This document shows, piece by piece, positions 25,514-34,869 of a DNA stretch of 64,000 nucleotides (positions within the stretch are counted from its first letter, which is position 1; the number at the start of each line of letters is the position of its first letter). Origin of the DNA: Alcanivorax sp. 24 (GTDB lineage: Bacteria > Pseudomonadota > Gammaproteobacteria > Pseudomonadales > Alcanivoracaceae); assembly GCF_004360225.1 (NCBI RefSeq), contig NZ_SNUA01000004.1, positions 248,001-312,000 on the forward strand, given 5' to 3'. The notes below the pieces were generated by a model. That model was not told the DNA's origin. It saw only the letters and a program-made list of their open reading frames with translations, and ran no database searches. Both the position numbers and the translations under genes were made by a program.

Positions 25514-26161
25514 ATGACCGAAGACGTAGAGAACTCTCCGGCGATGGACGCGGAAGTCCCCGGTGCCCGGCGCGCCCCCCGGCAGGCGCGCAGTCTGGAT
25601 ACCCGGGAGAAACTGGTGACCGCCGCCCTGGAGTTGATTCGCACGGAAGGCTACGCCGCCCTGAGCACGCCGTTGGTGGCGCGTCGCGCGGGGGTTTCCC
25701 GGGGCGCTCTGCAATACCACTTTGCCTCCCGCGACGATCTGTTCGTGGCGGTTCGCAGCCGTCTGGCATTGCGCCTGGACTGGGGGTTTCCGGTGGCGGA
25801 GCTGGCGGCCCGGCCTTTGGCCGATCGGGTGGCCTGGGTAGTGGACCATTACTGGTCGGTGTTGGGCAGCGACGACTATGTGGCGGCCATGGAGATCCGT
25901 TTGTATGAGCGTTTCAATGGCGCGCTCCACTCGCAGCTGTGCCAGGAAATGCGCGAGCTGGCCGAGACCCGCCATCGGGAATGGGTGCGTCTGTTCGCCG
26001 ACGTGTCCCTGGACACCGACACTCTGGTCGGGGTGCGCACGTTCATGATGGATGCCTTGCGCGGTATTGCCCTCAGGCGCATCGAGATGGGGCCGGAGGA
26101 GCGGGTGCGGCCGGCGCTGGCATTGCTCAAGACCAGCCTGGTGGGGCGGCTGGCTGAATAA
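25514..26161 (+). CDS. TetR/AcrR family transcriptional regulator
   Basis: This protein of about 215 aa has an N-terminal HTH (about 25-70: RSLDTREKLVTAALELIRTEGYAALSTPLVARRAGVSRGALQYHFASRDDLF) and a helical ligand domain. It is divergent from the thiolase operon with a 230-base gap, so it is the likely repressor of that operon. The gap has only a weak dyad, AATCA-ACCA-TGATT (25448-25461). Starts at 25466 and 25514 are both possible; neither has a strong SD. The ligand is probably an acyl-CoA (inference). Confidence 0.87.
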   Translation: MTEDVENSPAMDAEVPGARRAPRQARSLDTREKLVTAALELIRTEGYAALSTPLVARRAGVSRGALQYHFASRDDLFVAVRSRLALRLDWGFPVAELAARPLADRVAWVVDHYWSVLGSDDYVAAMEIRLYERFNGALHSQLCQEMRELAETRHREWVRLFADVSLDTDTLVGVRTFMMDALRGIALRRIEMGPEERVRPALALLKTSLVGRLAE

Positions 26162-26174
26162 TTCAGCCAGCCGC
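26146..26174. repeat. 29-base perfect palindrome spanning the tetR stop codon
   Basis: GCGGCTGGCTGAAT-A-ATTCAGCCAGCCGC is a 14+1+14 dyad. It includes the last codons and the TAA stop of the TetR gene. It can form a strong 3' hairpin, but no T-run follows, so intrinsic termination is uncertain. Confidence 0.85.
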
Positions 26175-26244
26175 ATTCGCCAGCAAACTGGCTCCCGCGG
26201 ATTACGCCACGAAGCCGTTGTGGGAAGCTTGCTTGCAAGCGAAT
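26175..26244. repeat. REP-like palindromic element (imperfect)
   Basis: It starts ATTCGCCAGC and ends GCAAGCGAAT, with an internal GAAGCCGTTGTGGGAAGC that matches the shared core of the repeat family in this window. It lies between tetR and the amidohydrolase gene. Confidence 0.75.
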
Positions 26245-26370
26245 GGCGGTTATAAAAAATCAGCTTTGATTGTCGTCGTGAAAAGTGGAAAAGTATCGGG
26301 CTGATTCCGGCCTGTCCGGGATCGGAAACCCGGAAATGAAAACAACAGACCGGGACAATCAGGAGCCTCG

Positions 26371-27405
26371 ATGACAACAACAACGTCGCAAAAACCGGTG
26401 CTGCCGGGTCCGGATCGGGACTGGCTGGCACAACATCAGGAACCGGTGCTGGAGCCGGATCTGGCCATCGTCGACCCGCACCATCATCTGTGGGGGCCGC
26501 CACGGGCCACCTATCTGCAAGCGGATATCGAAACCGATCTGAACGCCGGCCACCGCGTCATTGGCACGGTCTTCGTGGAATGCCTGGAACAGTATCGTGA
26601 CAGCGGCCCGGAACCGATGCGCCCGTTGGGCGAGACCCGTTTTGCCCGAAGCGTGGCGGACGCCACCGGTGGCCGGGTTTGTACCGGCATCGTCGGTCAC
26701 GCCGATCTGCGCCTGGGCACGTCGGTGAACCGGGTTCTGGAAGGCCACCTGAAGGAAGGCGGTGGTCGTTTTCGTGGCATCCGTCAGTCCAGCGTCTGGG
26801 ATCCGGATCCGACGGTACGCACCACCACCCGGATTCCACCGGAGAAGCTGCTGCTGGATCCCAATTTCCGCGAAGGGTTCGCCTGTCTGGCGCCGTTGGG
26901 ACTAAGCTTTGATTGCTGGACCTACTTTCACCAACTGCCGGAGCTGGAGAATCTGGCGCGGGCTTTCCCCGACACCGTCATCGTACTCGATCATGTCGGC
27001 GGGGTGCTTGGCGTGGGGCCTTATGCCGGGCGGCGTCAGGATCTGTTTTCCGAGTGGCGCATGGCGATCGAGTCGCTGGCACGCTGCCCCAACGTACGGA
27101 TCAAACTGGGTGGGCTGGGCATGCACAGTTGTGGTTTCGATCTGGATGGTCAGGCTCTGCCGCCGTCCTCGGAAACGCTGGTGGCTCTCTGGCGCCCTTA
27201 TCTGGACGTTTGTCTGTCCGCCTTCGGCGTGGAAAGGGCGATGTTCGAAAGTAACTTCCCGGTGGATCAGGTGTCCTGCTCCTACCAGGTGTTATGGAAC
27301 GCCTTTAAACGCTACGCCGCCGGTTTTTCCGAGACAGAGAAAGCGGCGCTGTTCCGGGAAAACGCCATTGAAACGTATCGGCTGGAAATTCCGCGGGGCC
27401 AATGA
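26371..27405 (+). CDS. Amidohydrolase family (Amidohydro_2) protein
   Basis: This 344-aa metal-dependent TIM-barrel hydrolase or decarboxylase has the N-terminal metal motif DPHHHLWGPP (about 36-45), VIVLDHVGG mid-barrel and RAMFESNFPVDQ near the C-terminus. This is the layout of the amidohydrolase-2 family, which includes lactonases and aromatic acid decarboxylases. The substrate is unknown; it may belong to the catabolic pathway of the neighbouring thiolase operon. Its last bases touch a long palindrome that probably acts as a 3' terminator. Confidence 0.88.
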   Translation: MTTTTSQKPVLPGPDRDWLAQHQEPVLEPDLAIVDPHHHLWGPPRATYLQADIETDLNAGHRVIGTVFVECLEQYRDSGPEPMRPLGETRFARSVADATGGRVCTGIVGHADLRLGTSVNRVLEGHLKEGGGRFRGIRQSSVWDPDPTVRTTTRIPPEKLLLDPNFREGFACLAPLGLSFDCWTYFHQLPELENLARAFPDTVIVLDHVGGVLGVGPYAGRRQDLFSEWRMAIESLARCPNVRIKLGGLGMHSCGFDLDGQALPPSSETLVALWRPYLDVCLSAFGVERAMFESNFPVDQVSCSYQVLWNAFKRYAAGFSETEKAALFRENAIETYRLEIPRGQ

Positions 27406-27472
27406 TTCGCGAGCAAGCTCGCTTCCCACAGCGGCCCGTAGCCTCATGTGGGAAGCGAGCTTGCTCGCGAAT
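27405..27472. repeat. REP-like element, perfect 26-bp inverted repeat
   Basis: Arm 27405-27430 (ATTCGCGAGCAAGCTCGCTT then CCCACA) is the exact reverse complement of 27447-27472, with a 16-base loop. It lies between two convergent genes (amidohydrolase and trkH) and could serve as a bidirectional terminator or mRNA-stabilising end. Confidence 0.92.
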
Positions 27473-27485
27473 ACAGCGTTAGATA

Positions 27486-28937
27486 TCACTGCTTCCAGAA
27501 CAGCGGCGTGAACAGCACCAGCAGGGTGAAGATCTCCAGACGGCCGAGCAGCATCAGCAGGGTCATCATCCACTTGGCGGCGGGAGAGATGTCGGCGAAG
27601 CCGCCGGCCACGCCGCCGATACCCACGCCCAGGTTGTTGAGACTGGCGGCAACACAACTGACCGCGGTGGTCAGGTCCAGCCCGGTGACGGTGAACAGCA
27701 GCGTGAAGACCACCGCGATGGTGATGTATACGCCGACGAAACCCCATACCGCCTGCAGTACCCGATCATTCACCGTATGGCGGCCGAAGCGCAGGGCGAA
27801 AGCACCGTTGGGGTAGATCAGCCGCCGCAGTTCGCGAATGCTGTGATGGAATACCAGGGCGCCACGCACACTCTTCATACCGCCGCCCGTGGAGCCGGCG
27901 CTGGCGCCGAGGAAACTGGTGAAGATCAGCAGAAACGGCACGAAACCCGGCCAGGCGGCGGCGTTGGTGCTGGTATAGCCGGTGCCGGTGCTGAACGAGG
28001 CGACCTGGAACGCGGCGTGACGCAGTGTCTCGTCGGCGCCTTGGAACACGTTGAAGGCCAGCAGTCCCAGGGTTACCAGCAGGATGTAGAGGAACACCAT
28101 GCCGATATAGAAGCGGAATTCCGGGTCGCGCACGAACGTCAGGGGCGAGAGGCCGCGAATAGCAGCGAAATGAAGCGCGAAATTGGTGCCGCCGATGATG
28201 ATGAAAACGGTGGTGATCCAGTCAATGGCGGCACTGTCCCAATAGGCCATGGACTGATCGTGAGTGGAGAAACCGCCGGTGGCCACGGTGCTGAAGCTGT
28301 GGGTGATAGCATCGAACAGAGACATACCGGCCAGCCAGTAGGCGGAAGCGCAGGCCACGGTAATGAACAGATACAAATACCACAGGGCCTTGGCGGTCTC
28401 GGCGATGCGCGGCGTCAGTTTGGCGTCCTTCATCGGCCCGGGAATCTCCGCCTTGTACAGCTGCATACCCCCGATGCCCAACATGGGCAGAATCGCCACC
28501 GCCAGCACGATAACGCCCATACCGCCAAACCACTGCAGTTGCTGGCGGTAGTAAAGAATGGATTTGGGCAGTGTATCCAGACCGGAGAGCACCGAGGCGC
28601 CGGTGGTGGTCAAGCCGGACACGGATTCAAACACCGCGTCGGTGAACCCCACCGGCGTATCGGCGGAGATCAGAAACGGCAGGCCGCCAATCACCCCCAG
28701 TACCGACCAGAACAGGGTCACCACGAGGAAGCCGTCACGGGTCTGCAGTTCGGCACGGTGGCGGAAGAACGGCAGCCACAGCACCAGGCCGAGCAGCAAT
28801 GAGATCACAAAAGAGGCCAGGAAAGGCCCTTCGCTGCCATCCTGGTAAAAGTAGGACACCGCCACCGGCGGCATCATGGTGAAGCTGAACACCACCAGCA
28901 GCAGGCCAAGCACTTTGGAGATCAGCGCGAAATGCAT
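27486..28937 (-). CDS. trkH: Trk potassium uptake transmembrane subunit
   Basis: This 483-aa inner-membrane protein with about ten helices and pore loops forms the potassium channel subunit of the Trk system. SGLTTTGASVL, STVATGGFSTHDQS, FSTGTGYTSTNAAAW and SCVAASLNNLGVGIG are recognisable as the four filter regions of TrkH. ATG 28937 is preferred over upstream in-frame ATG 28973, which lies in a repeat. It is encoded downstream of trkA, with a repeat-filled 117-base gap. Confidence 0.94.
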   Translation of the reverse strand: MHFALISKVLGLLLVVFSFTMMPPVAVSYFYQDGSEGPFLASFVISLLLGLVLWLPFFRHRAELQTRDGFLVVTLFWSVLGVIGGLPFLISADTPVGFTDAVFESVSGLTTTGASVLSGLDTLPKSILYYRQQLQWFGGMGVIVLAVAILPMLGIGGMQLYKAEIPGPMKDAKLTPRIAETAKALWYLYLFITVACASAYWLAGMSLFDAITHSFSTVATGGFSTHDQSMAYWDSAAIDWITTVFIIIGGTNFALHFAAIRGLSPLTFVRDPEFRFYIGMVFLYILLVTLGLLAFNVFQGADETLRHAAFQVASFSTGTGYTSTNAAAWPGFVPFLLIFTSFLGASAGSTGGGMKSVRGALVFHHSIRELRRLIYPNGAFALRFGRHTVNDRVLQAVWGFVGVYITIAVVFTLLFTVTGLDLTTAVSCVAASLNNLGVGIGGVAGGFADISPAAKWMMTLLMLLGRLEIFTLLVLFTPLFWKQ

Positions 28938-28949
28938 GCTTTCTTCCTT

Positions 28950-29042
28950 CGCTGACACGCCAGCACGCAACACGCAACACGCAGAAAAACGTGGGCTGGA
29001 AAGTGGCGCTTGCGAGCGTGCAAGCGTGTTGGCGTGTCAGCG
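28950..29042. repeat. Inverted repeat related to the 21721 element
   Basis: Arm 28950-28968 pairs with 29024-29042 with one mismatch in 19. The region is rich in the same CACGC and GCAAGCGTGTT units as the 21721-21857 repeat. It fills the gap between trkA and trkH. Confidence 0.85.
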
Positions 29043-29054
29043 TGCATACGTTTC

Positions 29055-30431
29055 CTAGAAGAACGTAAACCCGACCTGGAACAGCTTCTCCACATCGCGG
29101 ATGCGGCGGCGGTCGATCAGGAACAGAATCACGTGATCGTTCGGTTCAATCACCACATCGTCATGGGCGATCAGCACCCGTTCACCGCGCACCACGGCGC
29201 CGATGGTGGTGCCCTCCGGCAAGTCGATGTCCTCGATGGCGCGGCCCACCACCTTGGAGGATTTGGCGTCACCGTGGGCAATCGCCTCGATGGCCTCGGC
29301 GGCGCCACGGCGCAGCGAATAGACGTTGACCACGTCACCACGGCGTACATGGGTCAGCAGGCTGCCGATGGTGGACTGTTGCGGCGAGATGGCGATGTCG
29401 ATGTCATGGCCCTGGACCAGGTCCACGTAGGCCGGGTTGGCGATCAGCGTCATCACCTTGCGCGCCCCCAGGCGCTTGGCCAGCAGCGAGGCCATGATGT
29501 TGGCCTCGTCGTCGTTGGTCAGCGCGCAGAACACATCGGTGTTTTCGATGTTAGCCTTGAGCAGCTCGTCGCGGTCCGTGGAGAGGCCCTGCAGCACCAC
29601 GGTGTGCTCCAGCTTTTCACCGAGCCAGTCGGCCCGTTGCGGTGAGCGTTCGATGACCTTGACGTTGTAGCGGTGCTGAATGCTTTTCGCCAGGCGGTAG
29701 CCGATGTTGCCGCCGCCGGCGATGAGCACGCGCTTGTAGTTGTGTTCCAGCCGGCGCAGTTCACTCATGACCGCGCGTATGTCGTTCTTGGCGGCGATGA
29801 AGAACACTTCGTCATCCGCCTCGATGACGGTATTGCCTTCTGGAATGATCGGCCGGTTACGGCGGAAAATCGCCGCCACCCGGGTGTCCACGTTGGGCAT
29901 GTGCTTGCGCAGCTCGCGCAGCTCGTTACCCACCAGCGGTCCCCCATAGTAGGCGCGCACCGCCACCAACTGTACCCGTCCGCCGGCGAAGTTCACCACC
30001 TGCAAGGCACCGGGGTGTTCGATCAAACGCTTGATGTAGTCGGTGACCACCTGCTCGGGGCTGATGATGACATCAATGGGAATGGCGCTTTCGTTGAACA
30101 GCTTGTCGGCGCGGCTGGTGTAATGGGCGGTGCGGATGCGGGCGATCTTGGTGGGAGTGCGGAACAGACTGTACGCCACCTGGCAGGCGACCATGTTGAC
30201 CTCGTCGGAGTTGGTCACCGCGATCAGCATGTCCGCGTCCTCGGCACCGGCGTCCTTGAGCACGGTAGGGTAGCAGCCCATGCCCTGCACCGTGCCGATG
30301 TCGAGGCGGTCCCCCAGTTCCCGCAGGCGCTCGCCGTCGGTATCGATGACGATGATATCGTTGCGTTCGCCGGCGAGGTTTTCCGCCAATGTGCCGCCCA
30401 CCTGGCCGGCACCCAGAATAATGATCTTCAT
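29055..30431 (-). CDS. trkA: Trk system potassium transporter TrkA
   Basis: This 458-aa cytosolic gating subunit of Trk has two copies of a Rossmann (TrkA-N) plus TrkA-C unit. The first begins [20 protein letters not shown] and the second [17 protein letters not shown] near residue 230; each binds NAD(H) or nucleotides. Its length equals the E. coli protein. The ATG at 30431 starts the Rossmann strand directly. It follows rsmB by 13 bases, forming the operon fmt-rsmB-trkA-trkH on the minus strand. Confidence 0.95.
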   Translation of the reverse strand: MKIIILGAGQVGGTLAENLAGERNDIIVIDTDGERLRELGDRLDIGTVQGMGCYPTVLKDAGAEDADMLIAVTNSDEVNMVACQVAYSLFRTPTKIARIRTAHYTSRADKLFNESAIPIDVIISPEQVVTDYIKRLIEHPGALQVVNFAGGRVQLVAVRAYYGGPLVGNELRELRKHMPNVDTRVAAIFRRNRPIIPEGNTVIEADDEVFFIAAKNDIRAVMSELRRLEHNYKRVLIAGGGNIGYRLAKSIQHRYNVKVIERSPQRADWLGEKLEHTVVLQGLSTDRDELLKANIENTDVFCALTNDDEANIMASLLAKRLGARKVMTLIANPAYVDLVQGHDIDIAISPQQSTIGSLLTHVRRGDVVNVYSLRRGAAEAIEAIAHGDAKSSKVVGRAIEDIDLPEGTTIGAVVRGERVLIAHDDVVIEPNDHVILFLIDRRRIRDVEKLFQVGFTFF

Positions 30432-30444
30432 GATCGCGGTCCGA

Positions 30445-31749
30445 TCACCCCATGGTTTTGCGCAGGCGGGCCAGATAAAAACCGTCCGGCCCCTGATCCC
30501 GCGGCAGCAATTGCCAGCCTCGCGCCGCCGGTGACGGGGCGTCAACGCCCGGCGTGTCCTCGGTGGCGTCCTCGGTGCGTTCCAGGAACGCACTGATTTG
30601 CTGATCGTTTTCGGCGCGCAGCACCGAGCAGGTGGCGTACACCAGCGTACCCCCGGGGCGCAGAAGCGGCCATAGTGCATCCAGCATGCGCGCTTGTAAA
30701 TCCACCAGTGCCGGCAGGTCCTGGCGGCGGCGATGCCATTTCACGTCCGGCTGGCGGCGCAGGATGCCGGTGGCGGAGCAGGGCGCGTCCAGCAGAATGG
30801 CGTCGAAGGGCTCGCCGTCCCACCAGCTTCGCGGTTCGGCGGCGTCACCCTGGAGCACGGTGGCCTCGGCGCCGAGACGCTTGAGCGCCTCGCGCACCTG
30901 ACGCAGGCGAGGTTCGGACACGTCCAGTACCACCAGCCGCGCGTCGGGAAAGGTTTCGGCCAACTGCCCGGTCTTGCCGCCCGGTGCGGCGCAGGCGTCG
31001 AGTATGCGCGCGCCGTCGGGTACCGCCATCAAGGTCACCGGCAGTTGCGCCGCCTCGTCCTGCACCGTCAGTTCGCCCTCGGCGAAACCGGGCAGGGCGG
31101 TGACTGGACGGGGTGGTGACAGATACAACGCCCAGGGAGAGAGGGCGCCGGCGCGGGCTTCGGCTCCGAACCGCGCCAGCCAGAAGTCGCGGTCGTGGTG
31201 CCGTTGATTCACCCGCAGAGTCAGCGGCGGCGCCGCCAGGCTGGCCTCGGCCATGGCGGCGGCCTGATCCGGCCAGTCATTTTGCCATTGCTGCCAGAGC
31301 CAGTCCGGCAGCGACCAGCGCACCGCGTCAGGGTAGCCGGCGAAGGCGGTGGCGGCGTCAACACGGCTGGCCTTGCGCAGGACCGCGTTGGCCAGGCCGC
31401 TGGCCCAGCCTGCCTTCAATTTGCGGCACAGGTCCGGATAGGCGTTGACCACCGCATGGTCGGCGCGATCGCTGAACCACAATTCGTAAAGGCCGCACAG
31501 GAGCGCCAGACGCACCGGTTGGGCACTGGGTTTGAGCGGCTTGCTCAGCTGCTGATTGAGCCAGTGATTGAGCGGGCGCAGGTAGCGGCAGACGCCGAAG
31601 CAGAGATCGCGCATCAGACCGCCGGCGGCGCCCTCCAGGGCCTGGGCGCGCAGCACTTCACGCAGACTGGCGCCGTCGCCGCTGCCCGGCAGCACACGAT
31701 TGAGCGCGCGTACCGCCGCCAGACGGGGGTTGGGGGCCGGCTCAGCCAA
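30445..31749 (-). CDS. rsmB: 16S rRNA m5C967 methyltransferase
   Basis: This 434-aa SAM-dependent methyltransferase has an N-terminal NusB-like RNA-binding domain (about 1-140) and a C-terminal Rossmann domain. [17 protein letters not shown] is the SAM site, [21 protein letters not shown] carries the PC motif, and [16 protein letters not shown] contains the second catalytic cysteine (TCS). It overlaps fmt by 8 bases, the usual fmt-rsmB-trkA order in gammaproteobacteria. Confidence 0.95.
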   Translation of the reverse strand: MAEPAPNPRLAAVRALNRVLPGSGDGASLREVLRAQALEGAAGGLMRDLCFGVCRYLRPLNHWLNQQLSKPLKPSAQPVRLALLCGLYELWFSDRADHAVVNAYPDLCRKLKAGWASGLANAVLRKASRVDAATAFAGYPDAVRWSLPDWLWQQWQNDWPDQAAAMAEASLAAPPLTLRVNQRHHDRDFWLARFGAEARAGALSPWALYLSPPRPVTALPGFAEGELTVQDEAAQLPVTLMAVPDGARILDACAAPGGKTGQLAETFPDARLVVLDVSEPRLRQVREALKRLGAEATVLQGDAAEPRSWWDGEPFDAILLDAPCSATGILRRQPDVKWHRRRQDLPALVDLQARMLDALWPLLRPGGTLVYATCSVLRAENDQQISAFLERTEDATEDTPGVDAPSPAARGWQLLPRDQGPDGFYLARLRKTMG

Positions 31750-32707
31750 GATGACCGCCCCGCGCGAACAGATCCGGATGGCCGCGCAGCACCTCGGCCA
31801 CGCTCATCGGCTTCTTGCCCGGCAACTGGATCCGTTGCAGCCGCAAGGCAATGTCGCCGCAGGCCACCACCACGCCGTCGGCATCGGCGGTGACGATGTC
31901 GCCGGGTTCCAGCAGGGTGGTGTCGGCGTCGCACTCCCGCGCTTCCCATACCCGCACCGCCTTGCCATCCAGATCAAACCAGCACACCGGCCAGGGATTG
32001 AACGCGCGGATGCGGCAGCTCAGGGCCCGGGCCGGCAGGCGGAAGTCCAGGCGCGCTTCTTCCTTGCTCAGCTTGTGGGCATAAGTGACGCCGTCGTCCG
32101 GCTGCGGCCGTGCCCGTTGTAAATGGCCGGGCAGATCCGCCAGCACCGTGATCAACAGGCGCGCGCCCTGTGCGGCCAGCCGGTCGTGCAGTTCACCGCC
32201 GGTTTCACGGTCGCCGATGTCCAGCGCTTCGGCCAGCAGCATGGGGCCGGTGTCGAGGCCGGCGTCCATGCGCATGATGGTGGTGCCGCTTTGCCGGTCA
32301 CCGGCCATGATGGCGCGCTGGATCGGCGCCGCGCCGCGCCAGCGCGGCAGCAGTGAAGCGTGCACGTTGACGCAGGCCAGCCGGGGGATATCCAGCACCG
32401 CCTGGGGGATGATCAGGCCGTAGGCGACCACGATCAGCGCGTCCAGTTCGAGATCGCGGAGCCGGGTCTGGATCGCCTCGTCCTTAAGAGTGGCGGGTTG
32501 CAGAACCGGGATGCCGGCGCTCTCCGCCAGTGCTTTGACCGGCCCCGGCTTGACCTTTTTGCCGCGACCGGCGCCCCGGTCCGGCTGGGTAAGGACGGCG
32601 ACAACGTCGTGCGAGCTGTCCAGCAGTGCTTGCAGGCAGCTCGCGGCGAAGTCCGGCGTGCCGGCGAAGGCCAGCCGTAATCGGGAAGATGGTTCGGAAT
32701 GGGCCAC
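31742..32707 (-). CDS. fmt: Methionyl-tRNA formyltransferase
   Basis: This enzyme of 321 aa formylates initiator Met-tRNA using 10-formyl-tetrahydrofolate. It shows LRLAFAGTPDFAA at the start, then VVAYGLIIPQAVL, CVNVHASLLPRWRGAAPIQRAI with the catalytic N-H pair, and DTGPML. No ATG is near the homologous N-terminus; GTG 32707 (VAHSEPSSRLRL) gives the correct length. The open frame to 33037 upstream is coding-like only by chance. Confidence 0.94.
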   Translation of the reverse strand: MAHSEPSSRLRLAFAGTPDFAASCLQALLDSSHDVVAVLTQPDRGAGRGKKVKPGPVKALAESAGIPVLQPATLKDEAIQTRLRDLELDALIVVAYGLIIPQAVLDIPRLACVNVHASLLPRWRGAAPIQRAIMAGDRQSGTTIMRMDAGLDTGPMLLAEALDIGDRETGGELHDRLAAQGARLLITVLADLPGHLQRARPQPDDGVTYAHKLSKEEARLDFRLPARALSCRIRAFNPWPVCWFDLDGKAVRVWEARECDADTTLLEPGDIVTADADGVVVACGDIALRLQRIQLPGKKPMSVAEVLRGHPDLFARGGHLG

Positions 32708-32778
32708 GATGGTGATCCGTCTCCAGGAAGCAGGGCGGCGCTGCCGCCCCTTGGTTAGGGAACCTCTGAAAAACACCC

Positions 32779-32852
32779 CGTCATCCCGGGATCTTCCTCT
32801 GCAGGGCGCATGGCTTGGTAGAGGGAGATGCCGGATCGAGTCCGGCATGACG
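32779..32852. repeat. Intergenic dyad repeat between def and fmt
   Basis: The outer arms CGTCATCCCGG (32779-32789) and CCGGCATGACG (32842-32852) pair with one mismatch. The inner hairpin ATGCCGGA-TCGAG-TCCGGCAT (32828-32848) is perfect. GTCATCCCGG/CCGGCATGAC dyads are a common dispersed intergenic repeat in proteobacteria. It separates def from fmt. Confidence 0.75.
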
Positions 32853-32888
32853 TTCTTCAGCGGCTTCTTAGAAGCGTTAAACAGGCGC

Positions 32889-33395
32889 TCAGGCTTGCTG
32901 GCGGTGAATCTTCTGCAGTTTCTTCTTGATACGGTCGCGCTTGAGCCGCGATACGTAATCCACGAACAGCTTGCCGTCCAGATGATCAATCTCGTGCTGG
33001 ATGCAGGTGGCGAGCAGGCCGTCGGCCTCCATCTCAAACGGATTGCCGTCCCGGTCCAGGGCCTTGATCATCACCCGCGCCGGCCGCTCCACCTGTTCGT
33101 AGAAGCCCGGCACCGACAGGCAGCCCTCCTCATAGGGAGCGAGATCCCCGGTGAGCGGGGTGATCTCCGGATTGATGAACACCAGCGGCTGATCCCGTTC
33201 CTCGGAGATGTCGATCACCAGCAAACGCTGATGCACGTTCACCTGGGTCGCCGCCAGACCGATGCCGGATGCCTCGTACATGGTTTCGATCATATCGTCG
33301 ATCAGTTTGCGAAGCGCGTCATCCACCTGCTCCACCGGTTTTGCTACGGTGCGGAGTCGGGGGTCGGGGAATTCAAGTATTTCCAGTTTGGCCAT
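32889..33395 (-). CDS. def: Peptide deformylase
   Basis: This 168-aa Fe/Zn enzyme removes the formyl group from nascent protein N-termini. All three motifs are present: [18 protein letters not shown] and QHEIDHLDG. Its length matches the E. coli enzyme. It is upstream of fmt on the same strand and divergent from the LysM gene, the normal arrangement. Confidence 0.97.
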   Translation of the reverse strand: MAKLEILEFPDPRLRTVAKPVEQVDDALRKLIDDMIETMYEASGIGLAATQVNVHQRLLVIDISEERDQPLVFINPEITPLTGDLAPYEEGCLSVPGFYEQVERPARVMIKALDRDGNPFEMEADGLLATCIQHEIDHLDGKLFVDYVSRLKRDRIKKKLQKIHRQQA

Positions 33396-33441
33396 TTGGG
33401 GTCCCGGCTAGTCTGCTGTTGCCAGACTACTTTAGATTTGG

Positions 33442-33471
33442 TTGCTAACTCTATGATCACGTTGCTAGTAT
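33442..33471 (+). promoter_or_regulatory. Possible sigma-70 promoter for the lysM-dprA side
   Basis: TTGCTA (33442-33447) and TAGTAT (33466-33471) are 18 bases apart, about 75 bases before the LysM gene start. Both hexamers are partial matches only. Confidence 0.35.
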
Positions 33472-33545
33472 CGAGAATCGGCTCACGCCGATTTGGGGGA
33501 TGCATCCACAACGTGGGTGCTCATAATCATAAAAGGAAACCACTG

Positions 33546-34616
33546 ATGATCAAAACGCTCCGGCGCCTGGCGGCGGCGTGCGCGATGCTGGTGGTGGCCG
33601 CCGGCGTTTCCGCCGTAACCCTGCGCGATAATCACCCGGACGTCTACTACGTCAAGAAAGACGATACTCTCTGGGACATCAGCGGGCGTTTCCTGGAACA
33701 TCCCTGGCAATGGCCCGAGATCTGGCACGTTAATCCCGCCATCAAGAACCCGCACCTGATTTTTCCCGGTGACGCCATTCGCCTGTCCTGGGTGGATGGT
33801 GAACCACGGCTGGAGCTGGATCGCGCCAGCGGTGAGCAAAGCCAGTTGCCCGACGGCACCGTGAAGCTGTCACCCAGGATACGGGAAATGAGCCGCGAGG
33901 ACGCCATCCCGGCGATTCCGATGAACGCCATCCAAAGCTATCTCAAGCAGGCCCTGGTACTGGAGCGCGCGGATATCAGCGCCGCGCCCTATATTCTCGG
34001 TGGGCAGGACCGCCGTGTCATCTTCGGCGGTGGCGATACCGTCCACGCCCGTGACCCGGAGCAGCGTTGGGAAAACGCCGAGCAGCGCTATGGGCTGTAT
34101 CGAGTGGGGGAAGAATACGTGGACCCGGTCACCGATGAGGTGCTGGGCTACGAGGCCCGTCAGGTCGGTTTGGCCTCGGTGGCGCGTATCGAGGAAGACA
34201 TGGCTACCATGCGGGTGTTGCGCTCTTCCGAGGACCTGCGGGTGGATGATCGGCTGTTCCCGCAACCGGATCAGCGCGTGCGCGCTTTGCTGTATCCACA
34301 CGCACCGGAGGAAAAAGTGGAGGGCCGTATCATCCGCTTCTTCGACCGGATCAGCAGCGTCGCCCGCAATGACGTGGTAGTGATCAACCGCGGCGCCCGG
34401 GAAGGCATGGAGGAAGGCCACGTGCTGGATATCTTCCAGCAGGGCGAGCAGGTTCGGGACCGGCAGCAGGATGAGATGGTGCGTCTGCCCCGTACCCGGG
34501 CCGGTTCCCTGGTGCTGTTCCGGGTGTTCGAGAAAGTCAGCTATGGGCTGATCATGGAGTCCGAGCGTCCGGTTTATATGAATGACATGGTGGAAAGCCC
34601 GGAAGGCAGCTACTGA
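33546..34616 (+). CDS. LysM peptidoglycan-binding domain protein
   Basis: This 356-aa exported protein has a signal peptide (about 1-22, ending GVSA) and a LysM domain (about 33-82: YYVKKDDTLWDISGRFLEHPWQWPEIWHVNPAIKNPHLIFPGDAI). A long C-terminal region of unknown fold follows. It likely binds cell-wall glycan in the periplasm. This gene sits between def and dprA in many gammaproteobacteria. The ATG at 33546 has AAGGA upstream; the open frame running back to 32490 is not coding. Confidence 0.9.
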   Translation: MIKTLRRLAAACAMLVVAAGVSAVTLRDNHPDVYYVKKDDTLWDISGRFLEHPWQWPEIWHVNPAIKNPHLIFPGDAIRLSWVDGEPRLELDRASGEQSQLPDGTVKLSPRIREMSREDAIPAIPMNAIQSYLKQALVLERADISAAPYILGGQDRRVIFGGGDTVHARDPEQRWENAEQRYGLYRVGEEYVDPVTDEVLGYEARQVGLASVARIEEDMATMRVLRSSEDLRVDDRLFPQPDQRVRALLYPHAPEEKVEGRIIRFFDRISSVARNDVVVINRGAREGMEEGHVLDIFQQGEQVRDRQQDEMVRLPRTRAGSLVLFRVFEKVSYGLIMESERPVYMNDMVESPEGSY

Positions 34617-34625
34617 GCCTGCTGT

Positions 34626-34778
34626 GGGAGGTTCCATGGTGCCTATCACGCCCTTCGCCAGCAGGCTGGCTCCCGCGGATCATGCTACGAAGCCGCTGTG
34701 GGAAGCTTGCTCGCAAGCGAATGGCCAACGGCCCAGAGACTTCGCGGCCAAGGCCGCTTCCCACAGCGGCTTCGTAGC
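34626..34778. repeat. REP-like element, two copies with a perfect 23-bp inverted repeat
   Basis: Arm 34684-34706 (GCTACGAAGCCGCTGTGGGA then AGC) is the exact reverse complement of 34756-34778. A further partial copy (CGCCAGCAGGCTGGCTCCCG) precedes it at about 34657. It fills most of the 253-base gap between the LysM gene and dprA; no gene is seen there. Confidence 0.9.
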
Positions 34779-34869
34779 TATCTCTTACTGGAGTCGTTCT
34801 ACAATCCTTTGGCACTCGGCCTGAGGCCGATTTACAGAGTCCATAACGCGCACAGGGAGGTGCGTTTTT

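Noticed and set aside
27777-28802. 341-codon plus-strand frame, and similar long frames at 29673-30596 and 22168-22998
   Set aside because: They are antisense to trkH, trkA and acyl-CoA dehydrogenase genes; His/Gln/Gly-rich translations are typical of GC-rich shadow frames.
21721-29042. Short repeats considered as a CRISPR array
   Set aside because: The repeats are inverted, few and not regularly spaced, and no cas genes are present.
32490-33545. Extended N-terminus of the LysM protein (open frame back to 32490)
   Set aside because: It runs antisense through fmt and def. The signal peptide, SD and homology begin at 33546.
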